Part shown: positions 17,513 to 24,461 of the stretch, piece by piece | Position numbering within the stretch: the first letter of the stretch is position 1 | Layout: every line of letters starts with the position of its first letter | Assembly (NCBI GenBank): GCA_016789785.1 | Contig: JAEUQE010000095.1 | Coordinates: 1 to 28,561 of the forward strand | DNA length: 28,561 bases | Origin: Bryobacterales bacterium | GTDB lineage: Bacteria > Acidobacteriota > Terriglobia > Bryobacterales > Bryobacteraceae | Direction: 5' to 3' | Made by a program: the position numbers and the translations under genes | The notes under the pieces: model-generated | Databases searched by the model: none | Told to the model about the DNA's origin: nothing | Seen by the model: only the letters and a program-made list of their open reading frames with translations

Positions 17513-17880
17513 GACACCCTCTCCTTGGCGCGGCCGGTCTTGTTGGTGGGTTCCGCGTCCTGATCGGCTTCGTCGTCGTCAGGTTCGTAGAGGGGTTTCT
17601 CTTCCTCTCCGGAGACGCTCTGGCGGCGTTCCCGGAGCACGGCTTCGACGACGGGAACGAGATCGCGGGGAACGAGGACCAGGTCGTGATCGAGGACGCG
17701 GACGAGATCGAGCAGCGTGTCATAGCGGGGCACGATGCGCCCGGTCTCGATACCTGAGACGTGGGTCTGGGGCAGGCCCACAAGCTTGCCGAGCTGGGCC
17801 TGGCTGAGATCCTTCTGGCGGCGGGCCGAGGCGAGGGCCTGCCGGAGCAGCTCGGGTAGCGTTCCGGATCGATGTCTCAT
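17509..17880 (-). CDS. hipB: HipB-like XRE-family antitoxin/repressor
   Basis: A 123-residue protein with an N-terminal helix-turn-helix of the XRE (Cro/CI) type: LASARRQKDLSQAQLGKLVG, then LPQTHVSGIETGRIVPRYDTLLDLVRVLD. The Val-Ser-Gly-Ile-Glu-Thr-Gly turn is the classic recognition-helix end. HipB proteins bind operators upstream of their own operon and hold HipA inactive. After about residue 90 there is a long acidic tail (EEEKPLYEPDDDEADQDAEP), probably disordered and a likely protease entry point. ATG 17878-17880 has no Shine-Dalgarno; a TATAGA hexamer seven nt upstream suggests a leaderless transcript. It overlaps hipA by 4 nt, and the upstream region holds three repeated ATATGCT motifs that are good autoregulation sites. 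Confidence 0.9.
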   Translation of the reverse strand: MRHRSGTLPELLRQALASARRQKDLSQAQLGKLVGLPQTHVSGIETGRIVPRYDTLLDLVRVLDHDLVLVPRDLVPVVEAVLRERRQSVSGEEEKPLYEPDDDEADQDAEPTNKTGRAKERVS

Positions 17881-17887
17881 AGTATTT

Positions 17888-17916
17888 TCTATATCAATGG
17901 CACAGGTGTATATGCT
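17888..17916 (-). promoter_or_regulatory. Candidate hipBA promoter (-10 TATAGA)
   Basis: On the minus strand TATAGA occupies 17893-17888. Seven nt separate it from the hipB ATG, so transcription would start at or next to the start codon. A 17-nt spacer puts the -35 hexamer at 17911-17916, inside the first ATATGC palindrome. The -35 sequence itself is poor, so this rests mainly on the -10 match and on the overlap with the operator-like repeat. Confidence 0.4.
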
Positions 17917-17994
17917 ATCGCATATTGTGCCGTGAGGCTAGCTTGCTATATGCTTTGGCAGATACGAGGGCTTGAAGCATATGCTTTAACAGCT
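17910..17994. promoter_or_regulatory. Triple operator-like repeats upstream of hipB
   Basis: Three direct copies of ATATGCTwT-n-rCA occur at 17910-17925, 17948-17963 and 17979-17994 (start-to-start 38 and 31 bp). The first is a perfect palindrome, ATATGC-TATC-GCATAT. The third overlaps a perfect 12-bp palindrome, AAGCATATGCTT, at 17975-17986. The block is markedly more AT-rich than the surrounding coding DNA. HipB proteins are known to bind several palindromic sites upstream of their own genes (E. coli uses TATCC-N8-GGATA), so these are probably the cognate sites with a different sequence. Binding is inferred. The remaining 17995-18126 holds nothing I can identify. Confidence 0.65.
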
Positions 17995-18126
17995 AGAACG
18001 AACGCACGAAGTGCCCGCGTCGGCTCTCAAGCGGACACCCGGACTGCGACGAGTTGTGACCGAGGGGGCGCGAGACTACACAAGAAATACGCGACTGACC
18101 TTTTGATACGGTGCACTTGGCGGCGA

Positions 18127-18158
18127 AACTGGCGGGACACTCCCGCCCCCGGCCAGTT
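18127..18158 (+). repeat. Nested hairpin just before the small TPR gene
   Basis: GGCGGGA (18131-18137) and TCCCGCC (18141-18147) form a perfect 7-bp stem with a CAC loop. An outer AACTGG (18127-18132) can alternatively pair with CCAGTT (18153-18158). The structure ends 11 nt before the ATG at 18170, where no Shine-Dalgarno is visible. It may influence translation or be a chance GC-rich fold. Confidence 0.35.
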
Positions 18159-18169
18159 AGAATGAAATC

Positions 18170-18547
18170 ATGACCCGACGTATACTGCTCGCCTGCGGTG
18201 TGTCCACGCTGCTGGTTCCGGCTGGGATGCTTGCACAGAGCGCGATTGACGCAGCGAAAAAGAAGTCGAAGGAAGGCAAGCACGACGAAGCGATCGCCGC
18301 GCTGGAAGCCGAACTCAAGAAGAACCCAAAGGATGCGAAGGTGAAGACAGCGCTGGCCGAGGCTCATCTGGCCAACGGCGAGTTCTTCATGTTCAACGAT
18401 CAGATGCCGCCATTCCGGAAGTACCCCACAGCGCTTCGGCAGTTCCGCAAGACCGTGGAGTACGACCCCACCAACAAGAAAGCCAAAGAGCATATCGCGA
18501 CCATCGAAGGCATCTACAAATCGATGGGCCGCGAAGTTCCGAAGTAG
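18170..18547 (+). CDS. Small exported TPR-like protein
   Basis: A 125-residue protein with a signal peptide (MTRRILLACGVSTLLVPAGM, cleavage probably after LAQS or nearby). The mature part is highly charged and contains two TPR-like helical pairs: AKKKSKEGKHDEAIAALEAE with LKKNPKDAKVKTALAEAHLA, then YPTALRQFRKTVEYDPTNKK and AKEHIATIEGIYKSM. The DPTNKKA and NPKDAK turns are typical TPR helix-B ends. A scaffold role in the periplasm is inferred; no enzyme motif is present. No clear ribosome binding site precedes the ATG. Its TAG stop directly abuts the convergent rarA stop with no spacer, so there is no terminator between the two genes. Confidence 0.8.
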   Translation: MTRRILLACGVSTLLVPAGMLAQSAIDAAKKKSKEGKHDEAIAALEAELKKNPKDAKVKTALAEAHLANGEFFMFNDQMPPFRKYPTALRQFRKTVEYDPTNKKAKEHIATIEGIYKSMGREVPK

Positions 18548-19882
18548 TTACGGCTCCTGCTGACGGCGGTGTTCCGCTTTCCAGCGCCGGATCTCCGCCA
18601 ACCGCTCTTCCACCCGCTTCTCCAGCCCTCGATCGGAGGGATGGTAGAACCTGTGCCCAAACTGCGATGGCGGAAGGCACTCCATATCCGTGAGTGCGCC
18701 TTCCTGCTGGTGCGCGTGCTGATATCCCCTGCTGTATCCGAGGTCCTTCATCAGCCTCGTCGGCGCATTGCGCAGATGCAGCGGCACCGGTTCCGCCAGA
18801 GCCGTTCGCGCCTCCTGACGAGCCGCGTTCAAAGCGCTGTAGGCGGCATCCGACTTCTGGGCCACGGACAAGTAAATCGCCGCCTGCGCCAATGCCTGAT
18901 CGCCTTCCGGCGCGCCAAGAAAGTGCACCGCCTGCATCGCGGCCATCGCCTGTTCCAGTGCGCGCGGATCCGCCATGCCGATATCCTCAATCGCCATCCG
19001 CACCAGGCGGCGCGCGATGTACAGGCGGTCCTCGCCGGCCTCCAGCATGCGCGCCAGCCAATAGAGCGCCGCGTCCACATCGCTCGATCGCACGGACTTG
19101 TGAAGCGCCGAGATGAGGTTGAAGTGCTCCTCACCCGACTTGTCGTAAAGCAGCATCTTCCGCTGGAGCACATCTTCGATGGTCTGCTGCGAAACATGCC
19201 CATCTTTCGACGCTGCGGCCACCAGCTCCAGCGCCGCATAAGACGATCGCGCATCGCCGTTCGAGTACACCGCGAGCTGCTCGAGCTGCGCATCGGTGAT
19301 CTGCAGATTCATGCGGCCGAGCCCGCGATCGGGATCCGAAACCGCGCGGCGCAACAGCGGCACCAGTTCATCCGGATTGAGCGCGCGCAGTGTGTAGACG
19401 CGCGACCGTGACAACAGCGCGGAGATCACTTCAAACGAGGGATTCTCCGTGGTTGCGCCGATCAGGATCACATCCCCGGCTTCCACATACGGCAGAAACG
19501 CATCCTGCTGTGACTTGTTGAAGCGATGAATCTCATCCACAAACAGCAGCGTGCGCCGCCCCATCTTCCGGTTGTGCTCGGCCTCGCTCATGATGGCCTT
19601 CACTTCCTTGATGCCGCTGGTGACGGCGCTGAAAGGCACGAAGTCGCAACGGGTCTGGCGTGCGATCAGCCGCGCAAGCGACGTCTTGCCCACACCCGGC
19701 GGGCCCCAGAGGATCATCGAGCTCAACTGATCGCGCTCGATCTGCATGCGCAGCGGCTTTCCCGGTCCGAGGATGTGCTCCTGCCCCACGTATTCTTCCA
19801 GCGAGTGTGGCCGCATGCGTTCCGCGAGCGGACGCGAGGGATCCACTTCGTGCGCGAGCGGCGCCGGTTCGAAGAGACTCAT
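18548..19882 (-). CDS. rarA: Replication-associated recombination protein A (RarA/MgsA)
   Basis: Clamp-loader-like AAA+ ATPase that acts at stalled replication forks. The 444-residue protein has [21 protein letters not shown] (family N-terminus) and Walker A GPPGVGKT (60-67). Walker [21 protein letters not shown] (Asp116, Glu117) and sensor 1 [21 protein letters not shown] follow. The C-terminal tetramerisation part includes [26 protein letters not shown] with [14 protein letters not shown], and ends [17 protein letters not shown]…[13 protein letters not shown]. All are diagnostic for RarA/WRNIP1. The start overlaps the upstream RNA methyltransferase stop by 4 nt (ATGA), indicating one operon. 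The length is typical. Confidence 0.96.
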   Translation of the reverse strand: MSLFEPAPLAHEVDPSRPLAERMRPHSLEEYVGQEHILGPGKPLRMQIERDQLSSMILWGPPGVGKTSLARLIARQTRCDFVPFSAVTSGIKEVKAIMSEAEHNRKMGRRTLLFVDEIHRFNKSQQDAFLPYVEAGDVILIGATTENPSFEVISALLSRSRVYTLRALNPDELVPLLRRAVSDPDRGLGRMNLQITDAQLEQLAVYSNGDARSSYAALELVAAASKDGHVSQQTIEDVLQRKMLLYDKSGEEHFNLISALHKSVRSSDVDAALYWLARMLEAGEDRLYIARRLVRMAIEDIGMADPRALEQAMAAMQAVHFLGAPEGDQALAQAAIYLSVAQKSDAAYSALNAARQEARTALAEPVPLHLRNAPTRLMKDLGYSRGYQHAHQQEGALTDMECLPPSQFGHRFYHPSDRGLEKRVEERLAEIRRWKAEHRRQQEP

Positions 19883-20673
19883 GCGGCTCCTCCGGCAAGA
19901 CGGCGCTGGCGGCTTGCTTCATAGAGAAGCACCGATGCGGCAACCGCGGCATTCAACGATTCCACGCCGACGGTAGGGATGGCGAGATCGAACGCACCCT
20001 TCCGCAGTGTGCTGCTGACGCCGCGTCCTTCACTCCCAACGATGATCGCGGATTTGCGTGTGAAGTTCACTTCTTCGGGACGAAGCCGCGCGGAGGGCAT
20101 GGCGGCGTAGACATCAAGCCGGTTCTGCTTGAAGGCGGCTTGGACAAGCTCGGGTTCCACGCCTTGCACCACCGGCAGCCGAAACAGCGAACCTGCCGAA
20201 GCGCGAAGTGTTTTCGCGTTGTAGGGATTCACGGAGCCCTTCAGAAAAAGCGTTCCCGTTGCACCAAAGGCCTCCGCGGCGCGAACGATGGTGCCCGCAT
20301 TGCCGGGATCCTGCACGCCGTCCAGCACCACCAGCAGCGTGCGGCCCCGGAACAGGTTTTCGAGTGTCCACGGATGCGGCTTCACGAGAGCGATGACGCC
20401 TTGGCTGCTTTCTGTGCTTGCGAGGTCGTTGAACACTGCGTCGGGGACCACGGCAATGCGCAAGCCGTTGAGATTGCCGACATGGCGCTGTACGGTTCCA
20501 CGCACCGATTCCGCCGAGATCACCGCTCCGATGGCACAATCGCTACGCAGCGCCTCTTCGAGAAGATGGAATGTCTCGGCGATCGCGTACCCATCGCTCG
20601 TGAGGCTCCCCTTTGCGAGCGCCTTGCGGATCTCTTTGAGCAGCGGATTGCGCGGGCTTGCGATCTCCTGCAT
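19879..20673 (-). CDS. SpoU (SPOUT)-family RNA 2'-O-ribose methyltransferase
   Basis: A 264-residue TrmH/SpoU-type enzyme that methylates ribose 2'-OH in rRNA or tRNA. All three SpoU motifs are visible: motif 1 LDGVQDPGNAGTIVRAAEAFG with the Asn-Ala-Gly-Thr-Ile-Arg core, motif 2 AIIVGSEGRGVS, and motif 3 LAIPTVGVESLNAAVAASVLLYE. The knot-forming glycine-rich segment and the Ser-Leu-Asn-Ala-Ala-Val cofactor site are intact. The N-terminal part (ASPRNPLLKEIRKAL…GYAIAETFHLLEEAL) is the SpoU substrate-binding domain (L30e-like), as in RlmB and TsnR-type methylases. The exact target cannot be assigned. The start codon abuts the upstream gene's stop with no gap, and its stop overlaps rarA, so the three genes are probably co-transcribed. 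Confidence 0.92.
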   Translation of the reverse strand: MQEIASPRNPLLKEIRKALAKGSLTSDGYAIAETFHLLEEALRSDCAIGAVISAESVRGTVQRHVGNLNGLRIAVVPDAVFNDLASTESSQGVIALVKPHPWTLENLFRGRTLLVVLDGVQDPGNAGTIVRAAEAFGATGTLFLKGSVNPYNAKTLRASAGSLFRLPVVQGVEPELVQAAFKQNRLDVYAAMPSARLRPEEVNFTRKSAIIVGSEGRGVSSTLRKGAFDLAIPTVGVESLNAAVAASVLLYEASRQRRLAGGAA

Positions 20674-21717
20674 CTATTCCACCCGTGCGATCTGGATGGT
20701 CTTCCCGCTTTCCCAGGCGGCGATCACGAAGTCGCGGCCCGCGGCGAGGTCGACATACGCGCCCGCCGCGTCCAGCACTTCCGGCGGACTCCCCTTGCGG
20801 ACGATTCGAACGCCATCCAAGGTCCATGCCACCACCACGCCATCGCGAAGCCTGGCGATCGCCGGGTCTTTGCCCTTACCAAGGTCGTGCTCCTTGCCAT
20901 CAGGACCCGCAAGGATCACGTTGTTCTCGCGGCGCCATGCCGACCAGAGCTGACCGTTCGTATCGGCGGCGAGACCGCCCCCATCCATCGGACAGGCATT
21001 CAACGGCCACGTACCGGTGCCGAGCTTCGACGCTTTGCCGAACGTGAGGCCTCCATCCGCCGACGTTGCGGTGTACATGTCGCGCGAACCGCTCAGCCAG
21101 TTGCGCCACATCACATGAAGCGCCCCTGACGACGCATGCACCATGGGATGGCAGCACTCGCAGATGTGCTGGTCAGGCGACTCGTAAATCAGCTTGTTCG
21201 CCGCCCAGGTCGCGCCGCCGTCCTTCGACACCGACCCGTAGAGCCGCGTTCCTTTCTGTCGAAGGTCGAGCCACACATTCAGCAATGTGTTGCCCTCGCC
21301 GCCCATCGCATGAAGTCCCTCCCGTGCGGCGCCCTCCACGTCGTTCACGCGCACGCCGCGGGACCAGGTCTTGCCACCGTCCGTGGATCGCCACGCGACC
21401 ACATCGCCATCGCGCCCGCCACCTTGCGCGCCAACGATCGCGGAGATGACCAGCGTTTTGCCCGACATCGCAATGCGGGGACCGCGATGCCGTCCGAGAG
21501 CGAGCTTGCCACTTTCACCCGGCGCCGGAAATACCTGGACCGGATGGCTGAACGTCTTGCCCTGATCGTTCGACACAGCGACGCGAACCGTGTCGCCGGT
21601 GCCGAAAGCAACTGCGACGCGCGATCCATCCACCGCTACCCGAGGCTGCCTGTAGGCGACATCAGCAGCTTCCGGAATGATGCCAACGGCCAGTGCCATA
21701 CCCAGTTGGATCCACAT
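20674..21717 (-). CDS. Sialidase-superfamily Asp-box (BNR) exported protein
   Basis: A 347-residue beta-propeller protein. The frame is open to 21912, but ATG 21715-21717 has AAGGAG nine nt upstream and gives a short hydrophobic leader (MWIQLGMALAVGIIPEAADV). Four Asp-boxes (S-x-D-x-G-x-T-W/F) mark propeller blades: SNDQGKTF (49-56), STDGGKTW (111-118), SKDGGATW (164-171) and SADGGLTF (219-226). The sialidase FRIP arginine motif is not evident, so true sialidase activity is doubtful. It has two unusual Cys motifs, HICECCHPM (185-193) and NACPMDGGG. The stop abuts the SpoU gene start, and it begins 13 nt after the LysR stop. The function is unknown; an exported, carbohydrate- or metal-binding role is possible. 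Confidence 0.82.
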   Translation of the reverse strand: MWIQLGMALAVGIIPEAADVAYRQPRVAVDGSRVAVAFGTGDTVRVAVSNDQGKTFSHPVQVFPAPGESGKLALGRHRGPRIAMSGKTLVISAIVGAQGGGRDGDVVAWRSTDGGKTWSRGVRVNDVEGAAREGLHAMGGEGNTLLNVWLDLRQKGTRLYGSVSKDGGATWAANKLIYESPDQHICECCHPMVHASSGALHVMWRNWLSGSRDMYTATSADGGLTFGKASKLGTGTWPLNACPMDGGGLAADTNGQLWSAWRRENNVILAGPDGKEHDLGKGKDPAIARLRDGVVVAWTLDGVRIVRKGSPPEVLDAAGAYVDLAAGRDFVIAAWESGKTIQIARVE

Positions 21718-21730
21718 ATCCTCGCTCTCC

Positions 21731-22642
21731 TTACTCTCGATTGTCGCCGAACAGGTGCTGGCGCGCCGCGTCGAGAATCGCCAGTACCGCGGGATGCTTG
21801 AACTTGCGTTCGAGCGAGATGGCGTAGACCTTGAACTGAAGGTCCGAAGCTTCCCCGATCTTCGTGGTTCCGTAGTTACCCTGCACGTCCTCAGCCACAA
21901 CAGTGGGCGCACAAAAGATGCCGACTCCCGCTTGCCCGAAAGCCTTTGCGAGCGCCGTATCCTGGAACTCGGCTACCACGCGTGGAGCGATGCCCTGCGT
22001 ATTGAACCAATGTTCAATGGCCCGTCGCAGTCCGGTGTTCTCCATCGGAAGCAGGAAGGGTGCGCCGTCCAGGGACTTCGGAAAGCCCTCTGCGTATCGA
22101 GCGGCGAGGTCGCTTCGCGCAAAGAATGAAACCGTGCTTGACCCGAGCAGGTGGTGATACGAGCGGATGCGCATGGTGGAAGTTACCAGCGTATCGGTCA
22201 ACATCACATCCAGCTTGTGCAGTGATAGCTGCAATAGCAGGTTTTCCGGATGGTCCTCCTGGCAGATGAGATGGATCGACTCTCGAATCTGAAAGGCAGG
22301 TGTCAGCAACCGGTGCACCAGCGTCTTTGGAAGCGTGTCGGCGACACCCGTCACCAGGCGCAGCGGTTTGCCAGTCGGGCGGCCACGGATGAAGTCCTGT
22401 AACTCGCGGCCGAGGCCGAAGATCTCTTCCGCGTACTGATAAACGGTGCGCCCGAAGTCAGTGAGCACCAGCCGCCGGCCACTTCGCTGGAAGAGCTTTT
22501 CCCCAATGCTGTCCTCGAGCGCGTGAATCTGTCCGCTGATGGTGGGTTGTGCGAGCAGCAGTTGTTCACTGGCCTTGGCGACGCTACCCTCTCGCGCTAC
22601 CACATAGAAGTACAGCAAGTGATGATAGTTGAGCCATTCCAT
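21731..22642 (-). CDS. nhaR: NhaR-like LysR-family transcriptional regulator
   Basis: A 303-residue LysR-type regulator that resembles E. coli NhaR, the Na+/pH-responsive activator of nhaA, along its length. The N-terminal winged helix-turn-helix is WLNYHHLLYFYVVAREGSVA, then KASEQLLLAQPTISGQIHAL. The effector domain includes GVADTLPKTLVHRLL, ICQEDHPENLLLQLSLHKLD, HWFNTQGIAPRVVAEFQDTAL and KAFGQAGVGIFCAPTV. NhaR has nearly the same GVADALSKRLV, QLSQHKLDM and NWFNSQGLNVEILGEFDDAAL. No nhaA or other cation/proton antiporter gene is in the window, so the regulon is unknown and the name is by similarity only. A TATAAT box eight nt before the ATG suggests a very short or leaderless mRNA. Confidence 0.88.
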   Translation of the reverse strand: MEWLNYHHLLYFYVVAREGSVAKASEQLLLAQPTISGQIHALEDSIGEKLFQRSGRRLVLTDFGRTVYQYAEEIFGLGRELQDFIRGRPTGKPLRLVTGVADTLPKTLVHRLLTPAFQIRESIHLICQEDHPENLLLQLSLHKLDVMLTDTLVTSTMRIRSYHHLLGSSTVSFFARSDLAARYAEGFPKSLDGAPFLLPMENTGLRRAIEHWFNTQGIAPRVVAEFQDTALAKAFGQAGVGIFCAPTVVAEDVQGNYGTTKIGEASDLQFKVYAISLERKFKHPAVLAILDAARQHLFGDNRE

Positions 22643-22650
22643 CCGCCTGA

Positions 22651-22656
22651 ATTATA
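22651..22656 (-). promoter_or_regulatory. TATAAT -10 box of the LysR gene
   Basis: The perfect consensus TATAAT reads on the minus strand at 22656-22651, eight nt before the ATG at 22642. The only -35-like hexamer, TTGCCA, lies 20 nt upstream, a longer spacer than usual. Transcription would begin within a base or two of the start codon. Confidence 0.5.
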
Positions 22657-22747
22657 CACCCACAGGACCAATCCATTGGCAAACCCGAAGGGTTATCCAC
22701 GAATCTTTCTAATTGCCTATGTGTCATCAAGCCGTTACAGTTGAGGT

Positions 22748-22819
22748 GTGCGGCTTAGTCCCCCGCACGTTAGTCCCACAACCTCCTGGGCCCGGCACAA
22801 TTCGGGCCCTTGCTTTTCT
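22748..22819 (+). terminator. Two tandem hairpins followed by a T-rich tail (plus-strand terminator-like)
   Basis: GTGCGG (22748-22753) pairs with CCGCAC (22763-22768). GGGCCCG (22788-22794) pairs with CGGGCCC (22803-22809) with an 8-nt loop, directly followed on the plus strand by TTGCTTTTCT. This has rho-independent terminator form in the plus direction, but the flanking genes on both sides are on the minus strand. It might bound a small unannotated plus-strand RNA. Alternatively it may simply be a stabilising 3' stem after the phhA stop at 22826, without a U-tract in that orientation. Confidence 0.45.
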
Positions 22820-22825
22820 CCGCCC

Positions 22826-23722
22826 TCACGCACCGTCCCGCAGCAGAAGGCTGATTTCATCCGGATCCACATCAGGCTTTCCGGGCGCCACTTCTCCCAA
22901 GCGGTCTTCCAGTATCAGTCTCTCCAACTGCTCCACCGTATCGTACAGTTGCTCGAAGCTGTCCACTACGAACAGTAACGGCTGATAACGGTCGATCTCG
23001 AAGCTCTGATGGATCACCCAGTCAAGCTGCAGGGGCGGACGGTGAACGTCCGGCGACACCACGGCGTGAGGGAGTTCGCCATGCGAGCTGAGCAAGCCGC
23101 TCCCATAGGCCCGGATTCCCTGCGGCGTGCGGATGAGGCCGAACTCGATGGTGAACCAGAAGAAGCGGGCCATTGCCCGGGTGATGGCTTCCAGCCTGTC
23201 GCGAAGCCGCTGCGGGTCACGGATTGCGAGGGCGGAATCTGCCGCCCGGTGGGCACATTCGCCGAAGCGGACCAACGTATCGGCGAACCGCCGGTCCGTG
23301 TGCATGGGAACATGCCCGGCGACGTCGTGAAAGATGTCCGGCTCCGGCAGATAGTCAAGCCGGTCGTGCGCGCGAATGGTGATGGTGGTGGGAAACTCGC
23401 GGCGCCGCAGGCTCTCAAAGAACCGGAACGCGGGAATGTAGCCGCTCACCGCTCGCGCCTCGAATCCCGTCATTGGGGCAAGAGCGCGGTTAATCTCATC
23501 CAGCCGGGGGATGTGGTTCGCGTGGAGCCCAAGCCTGGCCAGGCCGTCCAGAAAAGCCGGGTTGCCATAGCGCTCCCAGGAAGGTGTCATGCGCTGGTAA
23601 AGCAACTGCCATGCCTGCTGGTTCTCCTCGGAGTACAATTCGTATGGTTGGGAAATGTAGAGCTGTCCGGAGTTCCGGGCATCCTCAACAAAGGCGGCCT
23701 GCGTAGTGGTGAGTCCAGGCAT
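22826..23722 (-). CDS. phhA: Phenylalanine 4-monooxygenase (bacterial monomeric type)
   Basis: Non-heme iron, tetrahydropterin-dependent hydroxylase converting phenylalanine to tyrosine. From ATG 23720-23722 it has 298 residues, like the 297-residue Chromobacterium enzyme. The frame opens at a GTG at 23773, but that extension crosses the palindromic promoter region. The iron ligands are PDIFHDVAGHVPMHTD (His132, His137) and FFWFTIEFGLIRTP (Glu193). The segment between them (CAHRAADSALAIRDPQRLRD) is about 15 residues longer than in the Chromobacterium protein. YGSGLLSSHGE and FVVDSFEQLYDT are also typical. No pterin-4a-carbinolamine dehydratase (phhB) is adjacent. It is divergent from a flavin reductase-like gene. 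Confidence 0.94.
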   Translation of the reverse strand: MPGLTTTQAAFVEDARNSGQLYISQPYELYSEENQQAWQLLYQRMTPSWERYGNPAFLDGLARLGLHANHIPRLDEINRALAPMTGFEARAVSGYIPAFRFFESLRRREFPTTITIRAHDRLDYLPEPDIFHDVAGHVPMHTDRRFADTLVRFGECAHRAADSALAIRDPQRLRDRLEAITRAMARFFWFTIEFGLIRTPQGIRAYGSGLLSSHGELPHAVVSPDVHRPPLQLDWVIHQSFEIDRYQPLLFVVDSFEQLYDTVEQLERLILEDRLGEVAPGKPDVDPDEISLLLRDGA

Positions 23723-23739
23723 CCGATGCACCCTCTTGG

Positions 23740-23783
23740 TTTCAGTGTACCCTGAAATCGGAGATAGATCCACTGCAAAGTGG
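23740..23783. promoter_or_regulatory. Two palindromes in the phhA / flavin reductase divergent promoter
   Basis: TTTCAG-N6-CTGAAA (23740-23757) and CCACT-N4-AGTGG (23770-23783) are perfect inverted repeats. They sit in the 82-bp gap between the divergent starts at 23722 and 23805. Their position and symmetry suit repressor or activator sites controlling one or both genes. The cognate regulator is not identified; the NhaR-like LysR gene downstream of phhA is one possibility but has no direct support. Confidence 0.5.
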
Positions 23784-23804
23784 TGCTATGTGAAGGGACC
23801 GTGA

Positions 23805-24446
23805 ATGATCGTCAATCCAAACGAACATGATCCGAAGGATATCTACAAGCTGCTGATCGGAACCGTCGTACCCAGGCCGATCGCGCTCGTATCGAGCCTG
23901 AGCGCCGCGGGCATCCGCAATCTGGCGCCTTTCAGCTTTTTCAACGCGATCTGTTCGAATCCTCCAAGTCTCTGTTTTTCCACAGGTTTCCGGGCGGGTA
24001 CGGGTACTGGAAAGGACACGCTCCACAATGTCCGCGAAACAGGCGAGTTCGTGGTCAACACGGTGAGCGAGAGCATGGCTGAGGCCATGAACCTGACTGC
24101 TGGAGAGTATCCGCCAGACGTGGACGAGTTCGAGGTCAGCGGCCTGACTCCCGTGCCGTCGGAAGTGGTGAAGCCTCCACGGGTGGGTGAGAGTCTGGTC
24201 CAGATGGAGTGCAAGCTTCAGCAGATTGTCGTGGTGAGTGACAAGCCCTCCGGCGGTGCCCTGATCATCGGCGAGGTGGTCCGGTTCCACATCGACGACC
24301 GGATCATCGACAACTTTCGAATCGATCCGGAGCAGTTGCGAGCCATCGGCCGCATGGGCGGAACTGGATACGCCAAGACGCGTGACCGTTTTGACATTGC
24401 CAGACCGGGTTCCACTCCCCCTCCACACGTCAAGCCGGGCACATAA
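23805..24446 (+). CDS. Flavin reductase-like (FMN-binding split barrel) protein
   Basis: A 213-residue member of the DIM6/NTAB flavin-reductase-like family: DIYKLLIGTVVPRPIALVSS near the N-terminus, then LAPFSFFNAICSNPPSLCFS, the characteristic FMN-binding strand pair. KDTLHNVRETGEFVVNTVSE, AEAMNLTAGEYPPDVDEFEV and ALIIGEVVRFHIDDRII follow. Such proteins bind FMN and reduce it with NAD(P)H or act on aromatic substrates. The family lacks a strict catalytic signature, so the substrate is not assigned. AAGGGA lies five to six nt before the ATG. The gene is divergent from phhA across a short region with two palindromes, which makes a shared role in aromatic or redox metabolism plausible but unproven. 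The following gene starts 15 nt after its stop. Confidence 0.88.
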   Translation: MIVNPNEHDPKDIYKLLIGTVVPRPIALVSSLSAAGIRNLAPFSFFNAICSNPPSLCFSTGFRAGTGTGKDTLHNVRETGEFVVNTVSESMAEAMNLTAGEYPPDVDEFEVSGLTPVPSEVVKPPRVGESLVQMECKLQQIVVVSDKPSGGALIIGEVVRFHIDDRIIDNFRIDPEQLRAIGRMGGTGYAKTRDRFDIARPGSTPPPHVKPGT

Positions 24447-24461
24447 AGAGGTATTCGCATC

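Noticed and set aside
22643..22825. A tRNA or other standard RNA gene
   Set aside because: The hairpins do not form a cloverleaf, and there is no T-loop GTTCGA-type sequence or 3' acceptor pairing.
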